This document shows, one piece after another, positions 33,305 to 45,671 of a stretch of 64,000 nt of DNA. Both the position numbers and the translations under genes were made by a program. The notes beneath the pieces were generated by a model. That model was not told where the DNA came from, did no database searches, and worked only from the letters and a program-made list of their open reading frames with translations. Source of the DNA: Macrophomina tecta (lineage: Eukaryota; Ascomycota; Dothideomycetes; Botryosphaeriales; Botryosphaeriaceae); assembly GCA_024180945.1 (NCBI GenBank), contig JAKSGN010000006.1, positions 3,472,001-3,536,000 of the forward strand, read 5' to 3'. Each line of letters begins with the position of its first letter. Position 1 is the first letter of the stretch.

Positions 33305-34781
33305 ATGTTCTCCAAGTTCATGAAGCCCTCGATGCTGAGGCCCACTGGCGCCTTCGGCCAGCTCTCCAAGGCCGGCTCCAACGCCCGCTTCATGGCCACC
33401 GTGCACAACACCGCTGCTCCCAACGTTGCTCGCAAGGCGGGAATCACCCGGGACCGTGCCACCTTCACGATCAAGGTATGCGGCCCCGCCATAGAGATCA
33501 GATCTCAACGAGTCAAAGCTGACCGCCTGCGCACAGAACGGACCCATCTACTCCGGAAAGTCGTTCGGTGCTAAGAAGAACATCTCCGGCGAGGCTGTCT
33601 TCACCACCTCTCTCGTCGGTTACCCCGAGTCTATGACCGATCCCTCCTACCGTGGCCAGATCCTTGTCTTCACCCAGCCTCTGATTGGCAACTATGGTGT
33701 TCCCTCTTCGGTCCGGGACGAATTCGGCCTGCTTAGGTACTTTGAGTCGCCCAACATCCAGGCTGCCGGTATCGTCGTTGCGGATGTCGCCGAGCAACAC
33801 AGCCACTGGACCGCTGTTGAAAGCTTGGCTGAGTGGTGCCAGAGAGAAGGCGTCCCTGCCATCACTGGTGTCGACACTCGCGCTATCGTCACCTACCTCC
33901 GCGAACAGGGTTCCTCTCTTGCCAGGATCTCCATTGGTGAAGAGTACGACGCCGATGAGGATGAGGCCTACATTGATCCCCAGGGAATCAACCTTGTCCG
34001 CCGCGTGAGCACCAAGCAGCCTTTCCACGTCAGCTCGCACCTTGGCGATATGCACGTTGCTCTGATCGACTGCGGTGTCAAGGAGAACATCCTTCGCAGC
34101 CTTGTCAGCCGCGGCGCCAGCGTCACTGCTTTCCCTTACAACTACCCTATCCACAAGATTGCCCACCACTTCGATGGCGTCTTTATCTCCAACGGCCCGG
34201 GTGATCCAACCCATTGCCAGGACACCGTTTACCATCTTCGCAAGCTCATGGAGACCAGCCAGGTCCCCGTTATGGGTATTTGCATGGGTCACCAGCTTCT
34301 CGCTCTCGCCGCTGGTGCCCGTACCATCAAGATGAAGTACGGCAACCGTGCCCACAACATTCCGGCCCTGGATCTCACTACCGGCAAGTGTCACATTACT
34401 TCCCAGAACCACGGTTACGCCGTGGACACCACCTCTTTGAGCAGCGAATGGAAGGAGTACTTTGTCAACCTAAACGACAGCTCCAACGAGGGCATGATTC
34501 ACAAGTCTCGCCCCATCTTCAGTGCTCAATTCCACCCTGAGGCCAAGGGCGGCCCGCTCGACTCTGCCTACCTCTTCGACAAGTACATCGACTGTGTCAG
34601 GGCCTACAAGGACTCGCAATCTGTCTTTTCGGCTGGCAAGTCGAACAAGCCCAACCCCCTTCTCGTCGACCTTCTTCCCAAGGAGCGTGTTGGCGTGCAC
34701 CCCGGCATCCCTGAATACAACGAGAAGCTCGGCGAGTTCGCGGCTCAACAGCCCGCTCCCATGCAGGCTGCTGCCGCTTAA
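33305..34781 (+). CDS. cpa1: Carbamoyl-phosphate synthase, arginine-specific, small (glutaminase) subunit
   Basis: Two exons, 33305-33475 and 33537-34781 (1416 nt, 471 aa), with a 61-bp intron. The first about 40 residues are basic and hydroxylated ([15 protein letters not shown]), consistent with mitochondrial import. The small-subunit N-terminal domain follows ([19 protein letters not shown], with [13 protein letters not shown]). The class I glutamine amidotransferase domain has the oxyanion segment ISNGPGDP, the nucleophile Cys306 in GICMGHQL, and the His/Glu pair in [11 protein letters not shown]. It supplies ammonia from glutamine to the large subunit to make carbamoyl phosphate for arginine synthesis. 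The attenuator uORF directly upstream supports the arginine-specific, not pyrimidine, assignment. The large subunit is not in the window. Confidence 0.97.
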
Positions 34782-36499
34782 ATCGGAGCAACTGACGTAT
34801 CTTGATGGGAAATTTTATGGGGAATCGGGGGTCTCCTTGCGTTTGGGAAGCGGGGTCGGAGTTTCAACTGGAGGATTTTGGGGGTCAATCAGTGGCCTTC
34901 TTGACTTTTCATTTTTGCAAAGTTGAAAAAAAAAAATCTGTCTCACAATATTCAGCAGTGTGCGTACATGGTAATTGCGTGATTATTTGACTTTCAAGCT
35001 CAAATTTGGAGTACGTGGAAAGTATAATGGACCTATCCTGCTGCATGTGAAAATTTGGTGCCGTCCCCGCATCAACACGCACAGTATGTGCCTGTTTTCG
35101 CCAGCGTAACACTGCCCCGCGTCCGGTTTCGGCGTGCTGTGCCGCAATGGGTATCGGTGCGTTATATTTACGCGGTGTTCTTCAAATCAAGAGTTTTGCT
35201 GGCATTGATCATACTGCTCTTGATGCAGCTGTGTCTTCATTAATGTTTACTCGAGGCCTAGAAGACGCTGGACGAGAATGACGGGATAGCTTCACTGCCC
35301 AGAACATTGAGCGAGCAAATCGTATTTGGCCAAAACAGGAGAAGCGATTATTCACCATGCAGGCGAGCCGCCCAAGACTGACATGTGATCAAGGGGGCAT
35401 CCTTCTCCTGGCCACACCACAGACGGGACGTCGCCCGCCTACGTGATTCGAACAAGGATCGAAGATACGGGGTCATGTATCTAATTCGATTTCTAGCACG
35501 CATGTCCCGGAGTGAGCAATACGTCGACCTCCTGGATGACTGACTGACAATCTTCTGGAGACACAGCCACTTCGAACGAATTATCAATGGCGCGAACCGC
35601 ATTCTGAAGCTGTTGTGAGAGTAAGTTGTAGTTCCCTCGCAGAGCAGCTGAGTTGAACATTAAGATAGGAGTGCATAATATACCCATACAAAATTCACAC
35701 TCTGCAAATCCCATCTCACGCAACGATCGCTGCAAAGGCAGATCTACGCCTGATGGCAGCAGTTTGCGCAAAGTCAAGAAAGAGCAATCTTCATCAAGCC
35801 CAATACCCAAACAGGTAAGCAACAAAAATCATTCACAACCCTCACCAAAACCTCGAACCTGAATTGCAAAACAAGTCATATTGGTGGTATCAATTCCGAA
35901 TATATGCGGGGGGATAAAGCCTGAGCCTATGCATTCTCTCTTTGCTCCTCTCCAAAAAAAAAAAAAAAAAAGAAAAAAGAAAAAAGAAAAAAAGAAAGAA
36001 AAAGAAAGGAGAGCAGAGAACAGCAAAGGAGAGATTTTCTCCGAAAATCCGTGCAAACGAACAAGAGCAAAAGAAACAAGACCGAACCAACACCTATAAC
36101 AAAGCGAAAAAAAAAAAAAAAAAAAGGATAATATGCCCCCTTTCTTTCTCTCAGACCAACACCTTTCGAAGGGCTTTTTCGCAGTAGACTTAAAAGTGGA
36201 AAATCAGACGCAAAGGAAGAGAGAAAAACAGACACAAGAAAAAGCGCAGTAGCGACATTCGGTCAAAGATATACAAGGTAAAGAGATAAGCAAGTCCCAA
36301 AAAAGGAGAAAACAAAATCCGAGTTGAGAAACATTTGCGACAAAAGAGCGGAAAGAGAAAAAAAAAACACAACTCCGTAGGTCGAGCCTGCTAGTATTTT
36401 GGCATGTCGCAAAGTCAAGGAGGAAAACAAGGCAGAGCCTAAAGATGATAAAACACTGAAATACTCTTCGGTAGTATGGTCAACAGCAGCACAAGATGA
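34782..36499. other. Intergenic; purine tract and a doubtful minus-strand ORF
   Basis: Two A runs (35954-35971, 36107-36125) flank a long A/G-only tract from about 35954 to 36022. On the minus strand 35825-35493 is open for 110 codons (for example MGFAECEFCMGILC, then LLSQQLQNAVRAIDNSFEVA) and looks mildly protein-like. It has no in-frame ATG upstream of the MGFAEC methionine and no known domain, so I do not call it a gene. Confidence 0.4.
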
Positions 36500-39400
36500 T
36501 CATGCTGCGACAGGCGAAGAAGAGGAAGTCTGTTCCTCCGACGCTGCCGCTTCAGCCTCAGAGGCACCTGCCGCCGCCGCCGCCGCCGCTGGCCTTTTCT
36601 TCTCAACCGCATCCTTGAGGACCTCCAACCGCTCCTGAGTTACACGGATAGCCTCCTCAATCTGGCGCTGGCTCATGCGGACATCACTGTCTAGGCGCTC
36701 GCCCATCTGCTTCACCTGCTGGTTGCGCGTCGAGGTGCTGCTCTGACTTTGCAGCGGGATTCCCGCGGCCGCGCGATCCAGGCGTACGCGTTCCTCGAGC
36801 CAGTCCCACAACTCGCTCTCTTCACGACGCCACATTTCCTCGTAAGCAACGATGCGTGCTGGCGTTGCCAAGCCAGGAACGCCTAGGCTACCATGCGCAC
36901 CGTACCCACCTCGTGCGGCTGCTGTTGATGGCGAACGGAGCCATGATATGAACATGAGGAACAGGAGAATGGCGATAACGAATTGAGCTGAGATGAATTC
37001 CGGCAGCATGTCGGTGATTGGTCGAAGAGGGCCGTGTAGCGGTTCCAACAACCCCCAATCTGATGCCTTTTCGGCTGCTGGGGGCGATGAACCGGCGGAA
37101 GCTTCTGCGCGTGTAGGTGAAGACGAAGTTTCCTTCCTACGTTTGCCGCCTTTCTTGCCGCCCTTTGCACCGCCCTTGGAGGATCCCTTGGCGGCGACAG
37201 CTGCCTTCAAAGCAGCGACCAGATCTTTGGCATATTGCCCTTGGCCATCGTTTGTACCCTTTTCGATGGGACCTAGTCATGGGTTAGTCAGCCATGTGTT
37301 CGTATCAACCGAGCACAAAACTTACCCTTCAGCCAACTCTTGCCTGACCACTCAATCACGAAATTCATGTTGAGTCGCGTGGAGTTGCCTGGTGCCCAAG
37401 TGAGGCAATACTTCGTCTTGACGACAAATATGTTACCGTTGGGTACGTCGGGGTTCTGGGTACTGCAGGTAACCGTAACAGCCTTATCCAAGTCGAACTG
37501 GTCGAGTGTTGAGTTGATGATACACTTCGTCTGCTTCGGTCCAATCGACGCATTCAGGGGCTTGATGTAAGAAAAGGACATGGTTTTGCGGTCTTCACCC
37601 AAGCCCTTCTTGTCGTCTTCCATTGTGAGCTCCAAAGATTTCTGATCTTCAATCAACCATTTTCGCATAAACGAACCGGAAGCCGGGCCGAACATCAAAG
37701 AATACACCTTCCCGAGAGGAGCTGGGATAGTGGTATCGATGAGGACATTGCTGAAATGCTCGCCTTCATCGCCACATTCTGTAGGGCCATGCGTCGCAGG
37801 TCCGGGGAAGTCTTGTCCGCCAGCAGCTCCTCCAGTCGCAACTGCTTCGCCGTTGCTGGCGTCCTTTACGGCTCCACCACCGGCACCAGAGCTAATTGGG
37901 TTGGCAGATGGTTTCCTGCTAACAGATTTGATAGGTTCCGCTTCGCTGCCAGCAATGCTTCCCTCACTTGGGCCAGTGAAACTTGCAGCACCATCGTCAT
38001 CGTCATCGTCCTCATCGTAGACTTCCTCCTCTGAGCCTTCCTCCGAGCCGTCATCAAGTGCATCCGGGCTGTCGGCCTTTTCTGTCTTGTCCCCGGTTCC
38101 AGCATCGAGAGCGACGCCATTGAGAGAGCTCTTGAGGTTCGGATGACTGATTTTCCAGATACCGACGAGCAAATCATAAGTAGAATCTCGACTGACCAGA
38201 CTGGCAAAGACATTGCGTGCGTGCAAGGTCGTAATCACAATAGCATTAGGGAAAATGACGGCCGTGCTCTTCTTCTCCACTGACACCACTTCATCAAAAC
38301 TGATGACGAGGTTAGTCACCCAGCCAAGAATATTGCTTGAGAAGCATATGTGACCCTCCGAGACATAAAGTCTTCCATGCAAGAGAATGTCTCGTTGCAA
38401 AGCGGCGCTATAGTCATCAATGAGATAATCATCTTCAGGCACGCTCCTGAATTGGTTGTGGAAGTCTCGGTTTCGTTTCCGGCTCGCGACAGCGAACCCT
38501 GTCAACTTTGAGCCATTGCCAACGCCGGTACTGGTACTTGGGAGAGTGGTGGTACTGTTGGTCTGTGTTGGTCCATGCGCAGTGGTTGTGGTCGCGGAGC
38601 TCCCGCGGTGTCGTCGCTTCCCCTTTTTATTATTGCGATCGCTAAAGCGGCTGCGGACGCTGCCGGAGCGGCCAAGGCGCGTTTCCCCTTCCTCGCCGAG
38701 TTGCTTTTGTGGTGTTTGCGTTTCTGACAGACCGGAAAGTGAGCGTGGTCGGTCACCATTCAAAGCGGCTGAGTCGGGTGGCCCTTGCAAATAAGCCTCG
38801 GATACTGCCTTGGCGGCAGCGCTGTCTTCAGCCCTTGCTGATGCCTCGTCAGCGTGGGTAACTGTCGGGGTAATAGGCCGGGCCTCAGCCAGTTCCGTGG
38901 CAGAAGCCATGGGATTAGAGTCAGGGTCAGCCTCTGAAAACCCCAGGTGGCTGAGGCTCAAATTTCCTGAGCCGAGAGTTTCAACAGCAAGTTGCTTCTT
39001 CTCAGTACCTGCGCTGTCCGCTTTATCCTGCTCTGAAGCGCCGCCAACAACTTCCTCTCCACCAGCTGGACCGATGTTCTCAGTTTCTGCCGGGGGTGCC
39101 TTAGACTTCTGATTCTGGTTTATAGAGGTGATGTTGCCGAGCGAGCTGGCAGCGTTTTGTGCGGCGGAGAAGACAGAGGAGAAGAAACCGGTCGGGGGTT
39201 GGGTAAGAGTACCGCCAGGGGTTTTAGTCTCCTCTAGCGTTGGCGTAAGCGGTGCGGTTGCGACGTGCGAGAGCTTGCTGGGAGGATTGGAATTGGTGGT
39301 GGCGGATCGCGCGCGGCGGTGCACTAGGCTACCAGACGGCGTGACGACAACGTTCGGATTCGAATTGGTCGAATTATGCTCTGCTTTCGAGGACGATGCA

Positions 39401-40724
39401 GGTCTCTTCTCACCAAGACTCGGCGGGGCGTGAAGGTCGGTAGGGGTGGGCGGGGTTAGGACGGTGGTAGGAGCATGAATGAGTTTGGTCGGCGGGGTTT
39501 CCGGAAGTGCGGTGGAGGTATTAATCGGTGGAGTCTCAATGCGCTTCAACGACGGTGGCGCTTGCTGTCCTTCTCCTTGCTGGTCATGCACCGAATCCTG
39601 CAATGCCTCCTCCACCAGGCTGACCTTGGAGTTGCTGCGTGACTTCTTGCCCCCCGCAAACAAAGACCCCAGACCTCCGCCACCTCCTCCACGTTCTGTG
39701 GTCTTCAGCGATTCTGTTGTGCCCTTGGGAGACGGCGATTTCCTCGGCCCAAATGCGCCCTTGAGCTTCCTTCCGGGCGACGAACCGCGCCGCTCCTTCG
39801 CTTCGGGCTGAAGGGTGCTCGCGTTCTTGGGAGCCAGGGTGTCGTCGGGCGGCGGAGTGCTCTCGTCGGAGGATAGTTTAGTCACAGATGGTGCTTTGAC
39901 TGCTAGCGAGGCAATCAAGGGCGAGGAGAGCGTTAAGTAGCCAGCGTGGGATTGGTGTGGGGAAAGAGAGGGTCTGGCGGGAGGTCTGAGTGACAGGTTA
40001 TTAGCGGAGACGGCGGCGCGAGCTGGAGTGCAATAAGATGACGGGCAGGCAGACAATTGCGCTGCTATCAATAGCTGTGGCAGACACGAATACGACGAGT
40101 ACCGCCAGCGGTTGAAGGCGAAGTGTGGAGCAGATGCTGGCGGCGGCGGTGGAGGAGTCTAGGGTCAAGCAGGAGAAGGGCCCAGGCGTGGGTAAGGGTG
40201 TGTGAGCAAGGACGATCCCGACAGGCCGTGCCGGGGAGGGGAGTGCACGAGCGTTTCGACTGGACGTGTTGTGCAGGACGGGGGCACAGAGGAGAAACCA
40301 CTTACGCTTCTGAGTCGCTCTCGTCCTCTGTCAGGAGGCTGGACGCGACGCTCTTGTGGAGCTGCAGAGATTCGTCGCTGGGGCTGAGATCAAGGGCGGC
40401 GCCGCCAAGCACGTCACCATCAGTGCTGCCGGCGTCCGACTCTGCTGCCTCACCCTTCCTGGCCCGTCGTTTGAACAGGGCTGAGAATCGTCTCGGCGAG
40501 TCAACGCTGCCGCGCCCGCTGTCGGCTGAAGTGTGCGAGTTCGCTCTCTGCCTGAGCTTTCCTAGCGCCTCGTCCAGCGACAAGCGCAGGCCGCCCTGCT
40601 GGTCTTCGGCCGGTGCCAGACTTGGAGTTGAGTCGCCCTTGCGGTGACGGCGCCCGGAAAACACCTTGGAGCGGACGGAGCGGCTGCTTGAGCGGCTGAG
40701 CGTAGTGTCTGGGGCGACATCCAT
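36500..40724 (-). CDS. GRAM and VASt domain protein, Lam/Ysp family sterol transporter
   Basis: Three exons on the minus strand: 40724-40306, 39985-37326 and 37272-36500 (3852 nt, 1283 aa). The first 640 residues are disordered and S/T/P-rich, with many likely phosphosites. A GRAM domain lies at about 645-755 (QFRSVPEDDYLIDDYSAAL, LYVSEGHICFSSNILGW). An acidic linker is followed by a VASt (StART-like) domain at about 880-1060 (FSNVLIDTTIPAPLGKVYSL, then MNFVIEWSGKSWLKGPIEKG). A single membrane span at about 1120-1140 (FVIAILLFLMFISWL) and a coiled-coil tail end the protein. Yeast Lam proteins with this layout sit in the ER at plasma-membrane contact sites and move ergosterol. Intron 1 is 320 bp; the join is in frame, but an unseen small exon there cannot be excluded. 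Confidence 0.9.
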
Positions 40725-41345
40725 TTCGATTGTGGCGCCGGTGCAAGGGCGAGTTGCCGCTTTAAATTCTTCCCTTGGTGCTTGCGACCTGGATACTTGG
40801 AATAGATGCCGTCACTACCGCCTCCTGCGGCTTGCCGTGCACCCGCGCGAATGGGCCCGGCTCCCTCGCGCGCGCTCGCGCCGAAAGAAGCTGGGGTTGC
40901 GGCTGAATGCCGTTTCCCAGCGCCACTGACGGCGGGCTGATGCTGGGGGCGGCGTGCTCGGAGTCTGGGACCGCTGCTGAAACTTGCGGGCGCCAATGTC
41001 TCGACCTGGGTTGTTTTACATTCGCTCGCGCAGGCAGACGGCGCAAGTGAGAGGGCCAGAGGATTTCAAGACAGTCACTGTGCCCTCAATCGCATATGTG
41101 CCATGTAACTGACGTCCTGTACCTTCTCGATTGAGCTGCTGGCCTGCTACGTACCAACGTCATGCCGAGAACGGCAAGACGGAGCTTGTCACACGGCCGG
41201 TGAGCAGCAGGAGCAGCGGATCACCACACACACGCGACCGCCCGCAGCTCGCGTCTTGGTGCGAGAGGCCTTCGTATCTAGCCGCCCCTTCACAACAAAG
41301 CACTCGCATCACCCTTGACAGCCCTTCGCCTCACGCCCACCCGAC
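40725..41345. other. Divergent promoter region
   Basis: This separates the divergent Lam-like and MIT-domain genes by 621 bp. It presumably carries both promoters; no gene or repeat is seen. Confidence 0.5.
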
Positions 41346-43028
41346 ATGGAGACGGCGCCCTTAACCCTCGTACGTGCTGCTGCTATCTTTGCGTGATCGC
41401 CGCCGGCTTGCTGACGAACCCGCTAGGCGCACGCCCATGCGCGCAACGCCTCTGCCGAGAACTGGAAGGCGAACTCATCGCAGGCCAGCGATGAACATCA
41501 GCAGGCTGCTGGCGAGTTTGCCAAAGCTGCCAAAGGCACTAAGGATCTTGAGGCCTTCCGAGTCCTGAAGCTGCTCGAGAGCCACCACGAGCGTTTGGCC
41601 AGCATCATTAAATGCAACCACGCCAGCCCTGCGCCAACTGACCATGCAACCGACTCGCATCCATCCACTGCCTCCACCGCGCGACCTTCGTCTCCTCGGA
41701 GACCACCGCAGTCACCTCCGAGAACCACCCCACGTCGCAAACCCCCCCGAGACCTGTCGTCCTCCATCGCTAGTAACTTGGCTTCCGCACGTGGCATTCC
41801 TGGATCGCAGCGTCGCCCCGCCGCTCCAGCTATATCAGCGCAACATGTAGACGGTCGGATTCTAAACCGCACCGAGAGGGCTACCCCGCAAGATTTCAGA
41901 AAGGACGGGCCGCAGCAAGCGAAGACTCCGGTGGAGGCTGGAGCGCCTGAAGATGCCGATGAGAAGGAGAGCCCAGAATATGCAGGCAAATCGAACTCGA
42001 CGGATGACGGATTCAAGCGTTTCTTCTCCACCTTTGAGACCTTCTACTCCGCACTTTCGGCCCCCTTGGCCTTCGCCGGCCTACCCTTGATGGCCGAGGA
42101 GCCTGGAGAGGCAAGTGTTAGTGAAAAGCCTACTCCAAAGTCCACGGGCAAGGCTCCTGCCCAGAGCACAAGCAACAGGGCAAGCGCAAAGGCAGACACC
42201 GTGCCGGATCCTTCGACGCTGTTCTCCAAAGCCACCTTGAGGGCGTTGGACACCACTGGTGCAGCAGAAAGCTTTATTGTCGTACCTACTACCGGTGGCA
42301 CGGTGTCCTACGCGGGAATCCTCAATCATAGCGGAAACCAAACGCATGGTGGAGTACCCTCGCCCATTATAGAAGAAGAAGAACGTTCATTTGATGGTGA
42401 GGAATTTGTCGATGCTAACGAGGAGCCCGCTCCACCATCACCCACAACTACACGCTCGGGTCGCCGTGCACGTCCCGGCTCGGCAGGTAGTCTGGCAGCC
42501 GCGACAGAATATGGAAAGGGCGCAACCACTGGTGCGGGTGGAAGAAAGACCATGGAAGAGCTTGAGTTGGAAAATGGGATGATGCGGCAGCTTCTTGACA
42601 AGTTGAGCAAGCGGCTGCACATGTGGGAAGCATCGTCTCAGTCCCAGTCCCTTGCCCTCGCACAGAGCTTCCGCGCTCACAGACCTCCTGTTGGGTCCGG
42701 CCCGGGCAGCAATCCGCAAACACCGGGTCAGGCTGCAGATCAATCCAACATGGAACAACGCTTACGGGAACTTGAGATCCTTGTCGAAAGCTTGGCACGT
42801 GAGAAGGAATTGCTTGAGCGCGAGAATGATAAGGTGGCGAGAGAAAATGAAAAGCTTCTGAGCGTTCTTGGACGGTACAGGGAGAAATGGGAAGTGCTGA
42901 AGGCTGGCGCAAGGGGACGAAGGGAGCGCGGTGCAGGCGGAGCAAGTGGCACAGGTGCGGAGACAAGCAGTGGGGCTGGAGAGGCGCGGAATGCCGGAGG
43001 ATCAGAAGCTGACAAAGTGGAGGTGTGA
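41346..43028 (+). CDS. MIT-domain and coiled-coil protein, possibly Atg38/NRBF2-like
   Basis: Two exons, 41346-41369 and 41427-43028 (1626 nt, 541 aa). The first exon is only eight codons (METAPLTL) and joins a helical segment in frame across a 57-bp intron. Residues 9-70 (AHARNASAENWKAN, AAGEFAKAAKGTKDLEAFRV, LLESHHERLASII) form an MIT-like three-helix region. A long disordered middle follows, then two coiled coils at about 385-413 (MEELELENGMMRQLLDKLSK) and 445-500 (LRELEILVESLAREKELLER). N-terminal MIT plus C-terminal coiled coil is the layout of Atg38/NRBF2, a subunit of the autophagy PI3-kinase complex I. That assignment is an inference from architecture, not from a diagnostic motif. The gene model is firm. 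Confidence 0.8.
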
Positions 43029-43736
43029 TGAGGGCAAGACGCAGTCTACACGCTGTACATGCTCACATGAGGCTACGATTATGAGTAAGCAGGGCTAGAG
43101 ATGAGTGCGTTTTGGATGCCTCGTCCTGCTGTCGTGATAGATAGCTATGGCAGCTAATAAGAGTCATGAGTTCCTTTCTCTGTGCAATTGGATGACCGCC
43201 AGCGGTTAGCGGGGCGTTCTCGGAGTTTAGACGGACGCGAGGACGGGGGATGTTTGAGTGTGGCTGGTTGGCCAGGAATTTAAATATACGGATGTTGGGC
43301 GGCGCGTGGGATCGCAAACGAGGCGAAGCAGCATATAGGCCAATGAGCGATATCCGCGCGGCGCTAGTGCCGCAGATGGATTCATGGTGTGTTCAAGCAG
43401 CGGCGAAGACTGGAGGCAGTGCAGGGCGGGCAAGCTTTCGGCTTGCGGGAATCATGGTGTGGCTCGCACAGGCGTACGACATTCCATCCTCAGCGCGGCG
43501 TATCGATACACCGATGACGTCTCACGAAACCCCTATTTTGAGCTACCACTAAGCGCCAAGCACGCAGGGCTCACAGCCTTGCGCGTCGCGGTCTCCGCCC
43601 GCGCGGTTGTTTCGGTGGTAATTTACTCTGGACAAAGCCAGCCCGATCTCCGCCGCTTCACTCATAGCTGCCGCCTTCGCCGCTGCCATTCACTACCTCC
43701 GACCGACGTTCGCTCCTTACGACCCTCCCCCCCAAC
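43029..43736. other. Intergenic between two plus-strand genes
   Basis: Short frames only. It holds the 3' flank of the MIT gene and the promoter of the TMEM184-like gene, with a C-rich leader just before its ATG. Confidence 0.5.
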
Positions 43737-45671
43737 ATGACGAAGTGCACAGTCGAGGACGTCGAGGACATCAGGGAGGAGGAGATATGGCGGATCGACG
43801 AGCTGGACTTTGGCGTTACTTTCCACACCGTCGCCCAGTAAGCCTCTCCGCCGCGCCAAGCTCGTTCGCGCAGGGCGCATCACTCACCACCAGCTTTTCC
43901 GCAGAATTATTGCCTTCGTCTTCAGCGCTATCGCCATAATCATCAGCCTGACGCTCATCTTCCAACATGCCGTCCACTACTCCCGCCCCTACGAGCAGAA
44001 GCAGTACGTCCACCGCCAACGCCCTGCCTTCCCGTCGCCGCGTGAGACAAGACTGTTGCCAAGTGCGGATTGGCAGGCTTGTTCTCGAGGCTGCTAGATA
44101 CCCTGTCGCTACGCCACGGACACTACACGCCGTCTGGAGAGGCGTATCTGGCTGCCAAGAGAGCCCGCGCTGCCATATACAGCCGCTCAAGGCCTCGCGA
44201 GAACTTGACACACCGCGAACTGTCTGACCATGCGCGCTCCACCAAGTCCAGGGGCTAATTTCTGTCCCGCAGAATCATTCGAATTCTCCTCATGATACCC
44301 ATTTATGCCGCCGTTTCCATGCTTTCGATCCACTACTACCATCACCACACCTATTTCGAGGTTCTCCGCGACTGTTACGAGGCATTTGCCATTTCTAGCT
44401 TCTTTACCCTGATGTGCCATTATATCGCGCCGTCGCTGCATGAGCAAAAGGAATACTTTCGACACATTGAAACCAAGAACTGGGTCTGGCCGATTACCTG
44501 GGCGCAAAAATGCTCTGGAGGGGAGACGTCGGGGTGGCTGCGCAAGCCTCGGAGTGGTTTGACATGGTTCAATGTAGGTTGAAACCTATGCGTTTATGGC
44601 TATCAGGCACTTCGTGTGTCAGAACCCGTGGCAGCCGAATTATGTCTAACAAGTGCACAGATCATCTGGGTTTCCGTTTTCCAATACTGCTTCATCCGCG
44701 TCTTCTTCACGGTCGTCTCGGTCCTTGCGGAGAAGTACAATGTCCTGTGCGAAGACTCGCTCTCGCCAGTTTACGCCCATTTTTGGTCCATGTTCTTCGA
44801 ATCGATTGCAGTCACGATCGCCATGTACTGCTTGATCCAATTTTACATTCAGCTGAAGCAGGACCTCTCGCCACATTCGCCGTTCCTCAAGGTTCTTTGC
44901 ATCAAGTTGGTCATTTTCTTCTGTTTTTGGCAAAGCACCGCAATCAGCTTTGCTACGAGCGAAGGATGGCTGAAGGAGTCGGATTGGCTTGCGTATGCGG
45001 ATATAAAAGTTGGCCTCCCTAACCTTCTTATCTGCTTTGAGATGGCATTCTTTGCCATCATGCATATCTTTGCGTTTTCCTGGAAACCGTACATTGTCAA
45101 GAAGGGGGATCCGTTCGCCGATCATCTCGCAGATGGTATGGGCAAGAAGCAAAAGAGATATAAGGGCGGTTTCATGGGCATTCTGGCAATCGTGGATGCT
45201 TTCAATCCATGGGACATCATGAAGGCATTTGCACGAGGCCTTCGTTGGCTTTTCGTCGGCGTGCGCCAGAGGCACCACGACGCTTCTTACAATACACGGG
45301 TTGAGGGCGCTGGTAGCCCCAATTCCGTGGAAATGGCTACGCAGAACACCGCATACGGACGTGCTCGCGCCAACAGCCGATTCGACGCCATGGACGATGA
45401 ATTCGACAGAAGATCGAGCTTGGACCTGAACTCGGACCAGGAGAGCCCGTTCGAGCATCCGGATGAGAGGAGGGGTAGAGTAGCGGAGGGCTACATGGCA
45501 GCAAGGGACAGGGCAGACTCGGACACGGCGTACGCACGCGAGCAAGAGGCAGCGAGGATCAGGAGGACAAGAAGCCCAACGGAAGCGGGGTACATCAAGC
45601 CTACGGACGAACCAGCAGACGACGCGCATCTACTTTCGAATCAACAACCGCGCCCTGCGCGTTTCGTCTAA
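43737..45671 (+). CDS. TMEM184 / Ost-alpha family membrane protein (DUF300)
   Basis: Four exons: 43737-43837, 43905-44003, 44273-44573 and 44661-45671 (1512 nt, 503 aa). Seven membrane segments are visible, from IIAFVFSAIAIIISLTLIFQ to LICFEMAFFAIMHIFAFSW. Family blocks are unmistakable: IRILLMIPIYA, YFEVLRDCYEAFAISSFF, RSGLTWFN, FQYCFIRVFFT and AMYCLIQFYIQLK. After the last span comes a cytoplasmic tail of about 170 residues rich in D, E and R. Members are related to the organic solute transporter alpha subunit, and in fungi they are poorly characterised proteins of vacuolar, endosomal or plasma membranes. Intron 2 is 269 bp, but the join QKQ/IIRILL is the normal family sequence. Confidence 0.93.

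Noticed and set aside
33305..33574. Reading the CPA1 first exon straight through its intron
   Set aside because: It gives a short frame that ends early, whereas removing 33476-33536 restores [14 protein letters not shown], typical of CPA1.
44646..45629. 327-codon antisense frame to the TMEM184-like gene
   Set aside because: Its composition mirrors the sense codons and it has no own features; the sense gene has exact family motifs.
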